This document shows, piece after piece, positions 35,665 to 44,079 of a stretch of DNA of 44,822 nucleotides. Source of the stretch: Priapulus caudatus. Its lineage: Eukaryota; Priapulida; Priapulimorpha; Priapulimorphida; Priapulidae. The number at the start of each line of letters is the position of its first letter. The first letter of the stretch is position 1. The position numbers and the translations under genes were made by a program. Location of the stretch: assembly GCF_000485595.1 (NCBI RefSeq), contig NW_014577446.1, positions 86,253 through 131,074 of the forward strand, written 5' to 3'. The notes below the pieces were generated by a model. The model saw only the letters and a program-made list of their open reading frames with translations, ran no database searches and had not been told where the DNA came from.

Positions 35665-35889
35665 TACTAGTGCTCGTAGGGTCTATGTCCCCCTGACCTC
35701 TGTTTGACCTCGCTCGTTAAGCTATTTCAGACTAACCCTAACCCTAATCCTAATCCTAACCCTAACCCTAACCCTAACCCTAACCCTAACCCTATATATA
35801 TTATATATTATATATATATATATATTAGTCAGAACGAGCGAGGTCAAACAGAGGTCAAGGGGACATAGACCTTATCTGCGCTACTAGTA
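35665..35889. mobile_element. foldback element carrying interstitial telomere repeats
   Basis: The left arm 35680-35718 and right arm 35833-35871 are 39-bp inverted repeats matching at 38 of 39 positions. They extend outward, with more mismatches, to TACTAGT (35665-35671) and TACTAGTA (35882-35889). The loop holds about ten CCCTAA units (35732-35793) followed by a TATATTA-rich segment. The element lies wholly within an intron of the plus-strand gene and encodes nothing. Confidence 0.82.
35732..35793. repeat. interstitial telomeric repeat, CCCTAA units
   Basis: About ten CCCTAA units, two of them CCTAAT variants near the left end and six perfect units towards the right. This is the C-rich strand of the metazoan TTAGGG telomere repeat. 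Confidence 0.93.
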
Positions 35890-36091
35890 GTCTCAAAGTT
35901 GAGTTATTCATCCAAGTGTAGCAGGGTTCAGGTTCTTGTCTTTTATTAAAACTGCTAATGTGGCAATTGTAATTCGCTCGTCTAGGAGAAGTTTCCAAAG
36001 TACACCATCACATCCAATGCATGTGGGAAATAGGTACAGAGTGCAACATCTTCTCGTTACCGAGGCAACCACTTATGTTTAGCTTCTACAG

Positions 36092-36224
36092 GGAGAACCC
36101 GGCGATGGAGAGGAAGCTGTCGACGGGGAGCACCTGTTCTGACACGTCTTCCATTTCCTGCTTCTCCGGAGCGTCGTCGTTAGAGGAGGCTGAGGAGCGC
36201 AGCTCGTCACGGAGAAAGAAGAAG
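36092..36224 (+). CDS. internal exon encoding a serine-rich, basic-ended segment
   Basis: A 133-bp exon between TTCTACAG and AAG then GTACGT. The two bases left over from the 33985-35021 exon join its first G to make an arginine codon, giving HSPEGR then ENPAMERKLSTG. It continues through a Ser/Cys/Thr cluster (STCSDTSSISCFSGASS) and an acidic-to-basic end (LEEAEERSSSRRKKK), and finishes on a codon boundary. RKLST is a good basophilic kinase site. The exact agreement of phase across two introns is the main support. I do not recognise the family. The next exon was not found; an open frame at 36338-36523 does not fit the phase. Confidence 0.65.
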
Positions 36225-37280
36225 GTACGTGCGTGCGCGGGTAATTTGCCATGTGCTAGATGCAAACGTTTCGTATAAACTTTTTTTCTTACAAAAACAA
36301 TCGTTGGCTATTGCTGGAACTTACTGAAAGCTTTACGATGCCCTCGACGAATCGTCGGCGTTTCACGACCGATTCCCGCTCTCCCACCATGGGCCACCCA
36401 CAGTCCTTGCAGTCGTACAGCTTAACTTTGGGAAGCTGCGATTATCGACACGTGTCAAAGGGTAGTTACTCGGAGGCTCTAGTACAGATCCAACAAATGT
36501 GTGCGGTTGCGACACATGAGTGAACTTACGCGAAGAACGAGATCGGGAGAGGGGTGTGAGAACTCAATTGAGCAGCCAACACAACTTCCTTGGGCCTGTG
36601 GCAGCCACGTTTGGTATATTTTATTACAAATAACGAGTTTATATGCTGAGACATATAGAGATGCTAAGGTCTAGGAACGATTGCCCTTACTGAGCAAATG
36701 AATATGAGTACACTGCGAGGTAATAGGGAGAATCGAACACCTTGCAGTAATCAAAGCAGCAATTTGGCAGTGCAGAAGCTGGGCGCATTGCCAATCGTAA
36801 GGCTTTATTGTATTTGTGTGGACTTACAGTGATTACGTCACGAATTTATAGCACCATTAAGTAGTATATTTGTGTGTTATTTGTACAAAATAAAATGTAT
36901 GAAAATACAATTAGTGTTTCTGTTTATTTTTCATGCTTATATACCTTCTTTATATGCCCTAATTTGCCGGTGAAAAACAGAGAGACGCCAGTATCTGAAC
37001 AGTACTGGGGGAATAGTGTTAGACAACAGAAATTACCAAATCGTCTAGATTTTTGCAAATTTAACCAACGTAAAAACATTTTTATCAGATGAGAGTTTGG
37101 GGATATATTTAGTAACGTTGGTTCTTACTTTGAATGTAAAAAAAGGGCAATTTTTTTAAACAAATTTTACCATGGAAAATTCGTGACGTAGTCAATTTAA
37201 GGACGTATGGATGTGAACGCATAACCACTTGCACAGCATTCTATGACTACTCAGGATGCAGTATGCTCGCGATAGCAGCA
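36225..37280. other. non-coding stretch, probably intron
   Basis: Follows a splice donor and shows no phase-0 exon that I could accept. From 36580 to 37200 it is AT-rich with many stops. Confidence 0.4.
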
Positions 37281-37520
37281 GTTACCATGGAAGTGGTTAC
37301 CATGGAAGTGGTTACCATGGAAGTGGTTACCATGGAAGTGGTCACCATGGAAGTGGTCACCATGGAAGTGGTCACCATGGAACTGCTCGCTGTGGAAGCA
37401 GTCACAATGATGGCACTCTCCAGGGAGTTGGTGACCATGAAAGTGGTCACAGTGGAATTAATCACCATGGAAGTGGTAACCATGTAAGCAGTTGCCAATA
37501 AGGAGGTCACTGATGACAAT
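37281..37520 (+). repeat. 15-bp minisatellite, 16 units
   Basis: Sixteen units in perfect 15-bp register, consensus GTCACCATGGAAGTG (GTTACC in the first four). The first seven units are nearly identical and the later ones decay. Because 15 is a multiple of three and the unit has no stop in some frames, both strands stay open (Val-Thr-Met-Glu-Val on plus, Val-Thr-Thr-Ser-Met on minus). A further partial unit lies at about 37541-37557. Confidence 0.93.
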
Positions 37521-38080
37521 AAAAAGGATTAGCATGCCGGAAGTGGTCACCATGTAAGTGATGCTAGGATGCTATAGCCCATCTCTCAGGGTATCAGTGG
37601 CAGCCGCAACACCATACCCTCTCCGGGGGTCAAACTGGGGATGATCGTTGCTTATTTGGAATCCAATGCCATGATGTGTTCATTCCAACATGGAATCTGC
37701 ATCCATGGAAACTTAGTTTGGAATCTAACAGGCATGTTAAATTGACTGAGGCGACCCTGGTCATGGCGAATGAGTGACGTCAAGTGACCTTGATTGCACC
37801 TGCATGACCAAGGATCCTTCGTGCTCTAATAATACCGCTATTATAGCTCTTATTAGCTTTTTTATTAGCTCTTGATATTATTAGCTCATATATTAGCTCT
37901 TAGCTGATATATTGTGACACTCCTGATAACATCCATGAGGCTGCATGCATGAAGTTCATCACCGTTGCGAAAATATTTGGGGCATAGAACCTCACAGTAA
38001 TTCTTACTTGGGGCATTGCAACGCATGCGCAATGCATGCGCGCCGATGCGGTAAGAATGCGGGCAGGTAATATGTGTCAA
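37521..38080. other. non-coding stretch with ATTAGCTCT repeats
   Basis: Contains a short array of TATTAGCTCT-like words (37823-37906) and GCATGCGC-rich DNA at 38019-38045 that resembles NRF-1 sites. No gene recognised. Confidence 0.4.
37823..37906. repeat. tandem and inverted ATTAGCTCT words
   Basis: Five occurrences of (T)ATTAGCTCT or close variants within 85 bp. The 14-bp word TTATTAGCTCTTGA here recurs in the arm at 42451-42466, and its complement recurs at 39785-39797. Confidence 0.65.
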
Positions 38081-38081
38081 C

Positions 38082-38150
38082 TGGTAGTGTGTGTGCGCGT
38101 GTGTGCGTGCGTGCGTGCGTGCGAGTGTGTGTGCGCGCATGTGTGCGTGC
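38082..38150. repeat. (TG)n/(CGTG)n patch
   Basis: GTGTGTGCGCGTGTGTGCG followed by GTGC units over about 70 bp. Repeat-derived frames only. Confidence 0.75.
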
Positions 38151-38417
38151 ACGGTAATCCCTCGCTTGCTCAATCACTCGGTTACTCACACACTCACTCA
38201 TCTATTCATACACTATCCATCTATCTGTCGCTCGCACTCTTCATGTTACTCGCCCCCTTTTCTGTGTGAAAAGTTTGTGTTTTCAAAATTTGGAGTGGCC
38301 TTGAGTGGTCGTTGCTCACTAGATTGTTTGGTTCAGGCGTGTTTTAAGTCGTTCTGGCTGTAGCAACCGATGTTCTACATACGTGGTTAGATAGATGGGC
38401 GGAATTTCAAAAGTTAG

Positions 38418-38530
38418 TTTAGTGAATGCTTTCTCTCTCTCTCTCTCGCTTTCTCTTTTTTTTCCGCTCCTGCTTTCATTCTCTCTCTCGCTCTCCCTTT
38501 CTTCCTCTACCTCTCTTCCTCTCCCTCTGT
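38418..38530. repeat. CT-rich tract
   Basis: TCTCTC and TTTCTC units with a T run at 38455-38463. No gene. The neighbouring DNA at 38151-38417 and 38531-38740 shows nothing recognisable. Confidence 0.75.
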
Positions 38531-38739
38531 GACGGTTTATGGTGAAGCAGAATTGCGAATGCCTGTACCTGTGCAGCTCAGCATTTGTAGCAGGAAAGCT
38601 TACAGGGATGGCGTATCATACTTAGTTATGCGTGGGCATCCGTCCGGTTTCAGTGGAAGTCAACTGTCATTGCCCGCATGGTTATTACGAGTCGATCATA
38701 ATATTAGCTTGTTACTAGATTGTCGGTCGTGCGTGCACC

Positions 38740-38905
38740 CGCATTCACCCAATTACACACGCTCGTTCGCTACGCACGCAAGCACGCACACACGCACGCG
38801 ATCAGACACGCCACTGTACATAAACGCGTGCGCACGCACGCAGGTTGTCCCATGCACGCACACGCACACGCACACGCACACGCACAAACGCGCATGCACG
38901 TACGC
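38740..38905. repeat. CACG/CGCA-rich patches
   Basis: CACGCACG and CACACG words in two clusters separated by ordinary sequence. Frames through it are His-Ala-Thr low complexity. Confidence 0.7.
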
Positions 38906-38974
38906 ATCTCCGCCGTGGACGTGAAAGGAAAATCCCATGTGACGAGAAGTAATGTGCAAGGGGAAATATCCGGG

Positions 38975-39190
38975 GCACTGCTACTGCTGCCGCTGCTGCT
39001 GCCGTCGCTGCTGCTGCTGCTGTTGTTAGTGCTGTTGTTGCTGTTGCTGCTGCTGTTGTTGTTGTTGTTGTTGTTGCTGCTGCTGCTGCTGCTGCTGTTG
39101 TTGTTGTTGCTGTTGCTGTTACTGCTGCTGCTGCTGCTGCTGGTGGTGGTGGTGGCTGTGCTGCTGGTGGTTGGTGGCGGTGGTGCTAGT
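38975..39190. repeat. (CTG)n/(TTG)n trinucleotide tract
   Basis: About 70 triplets of CTG, TTG and a few CCG, ending in TGG/TGC. The longest perfect CTG runs are about five to seven triplets. The complement is CAG/CAA. No ATG-led coding context or splice sites place it in an exon, so it is best taken as non-coding. Confidence 0.9.
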
Positions 39191-39394
39191 GGTGGCAACT
39201 GTTGATTCTGTATTGTTGACTGCTTCCGTGAACGCGACGTGTTATAGTTGCTTCATTATAGCATATACTTTCACGCCGGGAGCATGACATATTATTAGAC
39301 ATTTCACTGTGACTCACGAGTTTAATTAACAGTGATCCATCGCAAATACGTCGTAAAATAATGGTGAGTAGGATTTGGAGAGATATATAATATT
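39191..39394. other. non-coding spacer
   Basis: AT-leaning unique DNA between two simple-repeat tracts. Nothing recognised. Confidence 0.4.
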
Positions 39395-39479
39395 GAGAAA
39401 AAGAGAGAGAGAGAGTGCACGCGCGCAAGCGAAAGAGACACAGAAAAACCGAGCGATGGTGAAAAAAAGAAAGAAAGAA

Positions 39480-39551
<72 letters not shown>

Positions 39552-39745
39552 AGAGAAAGTAAGAGAGAGAGAGAGAGGAGAGCAGAGAGAGAGAGACGAG
39601 AGAGAGAGAGCGAGAGAGAGAGAGAGAGAGAGACGAGAGACAGAGACAGAGACAAGACAGAGGACAGAGACAGAGACAGAGACAGAGACAGAGACAGAGA
39701 CAGAGACAGGACAGAGACAGAGACAGAGACAGAGACAGAGAGAGA
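39395..39745. repeat. (GA)n and (GACAGA)n purine-rich tract
   Basis: (GA)n runs at 39400-39413 and 39498-39544, then GAGAGACG variants, then a regular GAGACA hexamer array at about 39638-39740. Charged or Leu-Ser frames across it are artefacts. Confidence 0.92.
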
Positions 39746-39809
39746 AGGGCGAGGGAGGGAGGTCTGGTGGTAGTAGCATCACTTCAAGAGCTAATAATAC
39801 TAATAGGTA

Positions 39810-39833
39810 CACACGCACGCACGTACGCACGTA

Positions 39834-39864
<31 letters not shown>

Positions 39865-39891
39865 CACCGCACGCACCACGCACGCACACAC

Positions 39892-39925
<34 letters not shown>
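39810..39925. repeat. (CGCA)n then (CA)n
   Basis: CGCACGCA tetramers from about 39815 to 39880 grade into CACACA. The opposite strand reads as Val-Cys-Val-Arg-Ala repeats. Confidence 0.88.
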
Positions 39926-39926
<1 letters not shown>

Positions 39927-40087
39927 TCTGTGTTGTGTTCTGTTTCATATAGAAACTCAGAAAATATTCGACAAAGTTTGTTTGACGGTTCTTTCTAACC
40001 AAGTATATTCATTGGAACAAAGTCAACGTGATACACTAACAACTAGGTTACAAATTGCTACAATATCAAACTATTAACCACAAACAC

Positions 40088-40149
<62 letters not shown>
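40088..40149. repeat. (AC)n microsatellite
   Basis: About 30 perfect AC units. The sequence from 40150 to 40429 shows nothing recognisable apart from a few ACACAAGTGAGG repeats at 40230-40262; it may be the 3' untranslated region of the minus-strand gene. Confidence 0.93.
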
Positions 40150-40150
<1 letters not shown>

Positions 40151-40429
40151 GCAACTTCCAAGTACATCAGATAATTAGATTAGCAAGCCGAATACTACAG
40201 CCGCAGACGGACAGCAGCATGCAATGCCTGACACACAAGTGAGGACACAAGTGAGGACACTCACGCCAATCAGCCAGCTGACACACAGCACAGGTAACAG
40301 CGCAGAAGCAAGAACAACTACCAGATGTGCCGCGGGAACACAAGACACAGACACAGACATAAGCGGATCACCGAAGCTACGGGAATGAGACGCGAATAGA
40401 TTTCGACATGTTCACACTCCTTGTTTGTA

Positions 40430-40544
40430 CTATATGTTCATACTCCAAGGAGGTTGGCTACTCGTTGCTGAGTGAGGTGACTTCTTTCGCAATCTCCTGA
40501 TCATTAGTGAGAGTTTGGGTCGTTTTGCGCAGGTTGAAGGTGTT
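40430..40544 (-). CDS. terminal coding exon of an unidentified minus-strand gene
   Basis: On the minus strand a good acceptor (CCTAACAG) opens at 40544. With the two bases carried over from 40771-40818 it reads R then TPSTCAKRPKLSLMIRRLRK, continues as KSPHSATSSQPPWSMNI and stops at TAG (40430-40432). The cluster KRPKLSLMIRRLRKK resembles a bipartite nuclear localisation signal near the C-terminus. If the upstream exon ended on a codon boundary, another frame (NTFNLRKTTQTLTNDQEIAK and onward) would be used and would stop earlier, so the C-terminus depends on which upstream exon is joined. The phase supports the first reading. The gene family is not recognised. Confidence 0.55.
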
Positions 40545-40770
40545 CTGTTAGGAGAGAGAAAAATAAACGTGACATTAGACTATGGAAGAGGCATGGGAAA
40601 GATGTCGAATATGTGTTATAGGAAGAAGTAAGAACGCGAATATTGAAGGGGCAAAAAGTTATTGGTGAAATCTACAGCACTTGGTGAATATCAGATTAAT
40701 ATGATGAGATAGACAAAAATGTTGCAATGACTTTGATTGCGTTTTTAAAATGAATGTACTGTCACCGTAC

Positions 40771-40818
40771 CTTTGTGTGATAGCATATTGTGATGCCATC
40801 TCATTGACGCTATCTTGT
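40771..40818 (-). CDS. 48-bp internal exon, minus strand
   Basis: Bounded by CATTGCAG and AAAG then GTACGG on the minus strand. It takes a carried-over TC from the 41798-41875 exon to make Ser, then reads QDSVNEMASQYAITQ and passes on two bases. The length is a multiple of three, so it could be skipped without a frame change. Phase agreement on both sides is its support. Positions 40545-40770 are intron. Confidence 0.5.
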
Positions 40819-41068
40819 CTGCAATGAAAAAGAAAGACGTTGGGATGTCATGAAAAGGACAATGGTTGCTTGAGGGTAATGAAGTATTGAAATATGTCTT
40901 ATTGTCGGGAGAAAGTCATGTGTGTCCCCAGTGGAATGCGGCATGAATACAAAAGGGTGTATTTGTGGTGAATAATTTGGCTTTCATGCATTAGACATCA
41001 TTTGCACTTGATATGTGTTCTCAGTGCATTCAGAATGGTTGTAATGAGATATTGGTGACGCTTATTAC

Positions 41069-41241
41069 CGAGACGAACTTTGGGGTTGTGTGTCTGGTAT
41101 GAACTCTTCATCGGATGTGTGCGCTATAGCAGCACTTGGTGTGATGTGCCGGGCAGCAGGCGTTGGTCCGATGTGTGGCTGAGCATGTGTTCGTCCGATG
41201 GGTCGCGGAGCAGGTCATGCTGTTTGGACAAGTCGTTTGGA
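41069..41241 (-). CDS. alternative 3' exon, or internal exon with a frameshift
   Basis: The minus-strand acceptor TTTACAG at 41241 opens an exon that, in phase with the 41798-41875 exon, reads S then PNDLSKQHDLLRDPSDEHML and onward to SHQVLL and a TAG at 41124-41126. That gives an alternative short C-terminus. A second frame then stays open past this stop (PAARHITPSAAIAHTSDEEF, then IPDTQPQSSSR) to a donor-like GTAATAAG at 41068, with two bases left over, which is the phase the 40771-40818 exon needs. So either this is a true alternative terminal exon, or it is a normal 173-bp internal exon disrupted by a one-base error or mutation. Both parts look coding. Confidence 0.4.
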
Positions 41242-41797
41242 CTGTAAATTGTTTGTATGAGAATGATTCGCATAAAGGTGTTCTTACCGATGCACATGGT
41301 TGTAAACATGTGATGATTCTTGAAGTAATAGAAGTCCAACTTTAAGAACAATGAGAACTGGTTAAAGTGTGTGATAAATGACTGAGCAATAGATGAAGTG
41401 CAATGATGTAGTGGGTAGTGAAATGTATGAATGTACTCGATGATATGCGGTGCCTGTGGGAGTCTTTATTTTGGGTGTGAAACGTAATGTTGGGTATTTT
41501 ATATTGTTGGCATTTGGCATAAATACGGAAATAGTGTGCAATGTGAGGAAATGAAGGCGTTGTAGTCATGTGTATTTGTTGCTGTTGTGAGGTGTGGTGT
41601 GTGCGTAATATATTGTCTGTTAGGCATGCATCATGTGCAATTGTGCATCATGGTGTAGGGCCACTATTTATAACTGTATATAGTTTATGTACAATGCATG
41701 ATGATAACAGTAGAGTTCGGTTCGGATGCGAAATTAACATAGATATGAGCAAAAGCATTGTGCTGTGTAGGTTTTGTGATGTATAAGGTCTACTTAC

Positions 41798-41875
41798 GAG
41801 TCTTTTGCTGTCACTTCTTCTTCATCGGCCTCAGCTATTTGGAATAGCTTCACTGCTTCCATTGCGTGTTTGTTT
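41798..41875 (-). CDS. 78-bp internal exon, minus strand
   Basis: Bounded by TGTACAG and ACTC then GTAAGT. In phase with the 42552-42676 exon it reads R, then NKHAMEAVKLFQIAEADEEE and VTAKD, and passes on TC. It is highly charged and helix-like with an acidic patch (EADEEE). Length and phases fit both neighbours. Family not recognised. Positions 41242-41797 are intron with nothing recognised. Confidence 0.65.
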
Positions 41876-42333
41876 CTGTACATTAAGAAAGATGATGTTA
41901 TTCAAGAAATGAATAGTTGGAACTTAGCAATGCCAATATGGTTGGGAAGAGTTCGTAGCATGAGCAGAAAAAATTACACATTGAAAGACATTGTGCAATT
42001 TGTTGTCGATATTGAAATGCGAACAGGGGTAGCACATGTATATAAAGTTTGTTAGAAAAGCGATGGTTGGCATAGAGCAGTGAGCATGTAAACCGTAGGG
42101 AGTTTTTGCTTGTGCATCACTACGGGATTAGTACGTTTTTGGAGTAAGTGATGCGACTGCGTTGCTATAACATTTTGTGCAGTTTTGAGTTTAATAGGAA
42201 GAGGTTGATAGCAGTACTAGAGAGATAAGGCGAAAAGCCAACATTGAGAGTTGTGTAGGGTCTAACTTTTGACTGAGCTGATTCCCCTCGTGTGCGCAGG
42301 GCTAACGTATATTGGCCGCATTGGCAATATGAT

Positions 42334-42466
42334 ATCAAGAGCTAATAATTGGTATTATTAGAGAATTAAGAGGTATAAGAGAAATAAAGGTAAGAGGTAT
42401 ATTAAGAGGTATAAGAGAATAATTAAGAGGTATAAGAGAATAAAAGAGGTATTATTAGCTCTTGAT
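42334..42466. mobile_element. small foldback with 16-bp perfect arms and an internal tandem repeat
   Basis: ATCAAGAGCTAATAAT (42334-42349) is mirrored exactly at 42451-42466. Inside, AAGAGGTATAAGAGAAT-like units repeat three to four times, and GGTATTATTAG occurs just inside both arms. It sits within an intron of the minus-strand gene. The 13-bp word CAAGAGCTAATAA also occurs at 39785-39797 and, inverted, at 37862-37874. Confidence 0.65.
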
Positions 42467-42551
42467 GATATGTATGAATGGCGACAGAAGAGGAAGTAAC
42501 GTAGCAATGATATAGTAACACATGATGTGGCCCTTCGATACAAATGCTTAC

Positions 42552-42676
42552 CTTGTATTCATGAGTTGATGTTGGTAGTGTGTGAGGGTGACATTGTGGC
42601 TTTTCAAACCTGCGACAAATCTCTGTCCCTCCTCTCGGGTGACATGTTCATAATTCTTCTTTAGGAAGAAGTAGTT
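42552..42676 (-). CDS. 125-bp internal exon, minus strand
   Basis: Bounded by TATAACAG and ACAAG then GTAAGC. It starts on a codon boundary, as the preceding exon (42950-43219) ends on one. It encodes NYFFLKKNYEHVTREEGQRF then VAGLKSHNVTLTHYQHQLMNT and leaves two bases. The mixture of hydrophobic, basic and acidic residues is typical of a folded alpha-helical domain. Family not recognised. Confidence 0.72.
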
Positions 42677-42949
42677 CTGTTATATAAGAAAGAAATAGGC
42701 AAGATGAATGAGTGTCTCTCGGTGAATTGTTGTAATGGTATGAGACAACGTGCGAGTAAGGTCAAGTGCAAAAATGTTCAGCACACGTGCGTTCGAGAAA
42801 GGTCATAGATGCTATCTACTCGAGAGAAACGTGTACTTTAACTGAGACGCAGATTTTGAGGAAGGGAAGATAGCGAGGAATGTGCTTCATTGGAATCTGG
42901 ATGTATCTGCATGTGACTTTGCAATAATGAAAGGATATAAAAGTAGTAC

Positions 42950-43219
42950 CATGGATTGGTTTCCAGGGCGTTTGAACGTGAACACTTTGCCGATTTGCAT
43001 GCGTTGTAGTTCGCGGAAGGCCTGCATTCCAGCATCTTTGTTTTTGATGTGGTGTATGTGCTGTTCATGTCGCATGGATGTGATGGATCCTGGAGAGAGT
43101 AGAATCCACTGTGCGGGGGTTTTCTTTATCAGCGGACGAGATTGTTGTAGATGCTGCGCAGTGGGTAGATGAGCAGTGCTAGTTGCGGCAGACGCACCCG
43201 CTAAGTCTAGGTCAGCGAT
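42950..43219 (-). CDS. 270-bp internal exon, minus strand
   Basis: The acceptor is TTTCCCATAG and the donor CCATG then GTACTA. Exactly 90 codons, phase 0 at both ends, and the other two frames hit stops within a few codons of the acceptor. The first third (IADLDLAGASAATSTAHLPT) is low in complexity. The rest (AQWILLSPGSITSMRHEQHI, KNKDAGMQAFRELQRMQIGK, VFTFKRPGNQSM) looks like a folded domain with a helical segment. I considered several nuclear and helical-repeat families but could not assign one. Together with its neighbours it gives at least 259 C-terminal residues of one protein. Confidence 0.75.
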
Positions 43220-43373
43220 CTATGGGAAACAGAAAAAAAGTCGAGTTAATACAAGAAATCGTGAACATACGAATGAGAGTGTTTATAGGTGGCAGAGAAT
43301 TTAGAGGGATGGTCAAGAGCAAGCGATATATATGTTCTTGGTCGAGAAAGGTGACTGTCGAAATCAGACTTAC

Positions 43374-43546
43374 AATGAGGCGTTTGTTGGAGTCGAGAGA
43401 GAAGCCCTGATTGAGTCCTGTGTGAATAATGCACATCTCGACGAAACTTGCAGCAGCGTGCTGAGTACGCTCGTCGATGATAAGTGGGAGCACTTCATCA
43501 AAGACATCAGTTCCATCTTTATGGCATTTAGCCAGAAAGAAAAGAG
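43374..43546 (-). CDS. 173-bp internal exon, most upstream one seen of the minus-strand gene
   Basis: Bounded by CTACCGCAG and CTCATT then GTAAGT. After two leading bases it encodes 57 residues: LFFLAKCHKDGTDVFDEVLP, LIIDERTQHAAASFVEMCII, HTGLNQGFSLDSNKRLI. It ends on a codon boundary, matching the next exon. The pattern of hydrophobic residues suggests paired helices as in helical-repeat proteins, which is inference. The upstream exon must leave one base of a codon. None was found between here and the satellite at 44080, so the 5' part of the gene is outside the window or beyond the satellite. Confidence 0.72.
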
Positions 43547-43844
43547 CTGCGGTAGGTGCGGAAAGACGAAGAATCTGTCCTTTAGCCTGACTATATACAT
43601 GGCTATGGCATGTGAAAAAAAACGGATAAATATTGTAATATTGTTACATGAATGTGTACATCATGAGAAAAGGGGAAGATTTCGTGTGGTTATGTTGGTG
43701 TGAATGAGGCAAGTTTGAGTTGAGTAAAGTTGTGGTACGGTTTCAAGACAAATACGAGTGTTTATAAAGAGGAGGTCTGGTGCATTGTGCTGCTCACGAA
43801 TTGGAAAGGGCGCAATAATCTGAAGACATGTGTTAAGATGAATT

Positions 43845-43884
43845 TCGCTCTGTATTTCGCTTGCTCGCGCAGCCAAGGCGCGCA
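43845..43884. repeat. isolated monomer fragment related to the terminal satellite
   Basis: Contains CGCTCTGTATTTCGCTTGCT and CGCGCAGCCAAGGCG, words shared with the B-type monomers of the satellite at 44080-44822, separated from it by about 200 bp. Confidence 0.6.
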
Positions 43885-43922
43885 AGTTTAATAGCTCTTT
43901 TATATCGTTATACTTATATATA

Positions 43923-43970
43923 ACCCCCCCCTTGATATCTATTTGATATCTAACCCCCTTGATATCTATC
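43923..43970. repeat. short direct repeat, CCCCCTTGATATCTAT units
   Basis: CTTGATATCTAT occurs twice, and TTTGATATCTAACCCCC lies between, giving two to three imperfect units beside a C run. Confidence 0.6.
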
Positions 43971-44079
43971 GAATTTATAGGCGGACCGCCTCCGCCCTCC
44001 CCCCTTTATATCCTGTTATATCAGCGACATTAATGATCATTAAATTTGGAAGCGCTCCTAAATGGAGGCTATCACCCTG

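Noticed and set aside
36338-36523. Plus-strand frame starting MPSTNRRRF, a possible next exon
   Set aside because: The nearest acceptor gives the wrong phase for the exon ending at 36224, and there is no clear donor.
38770-39198. Minus-strand poly-Ser/Asn frame
   Set aside because: It follows from the CAG/CAA triplet tract read in the AGC/AAC register and has no start codon or exon context.
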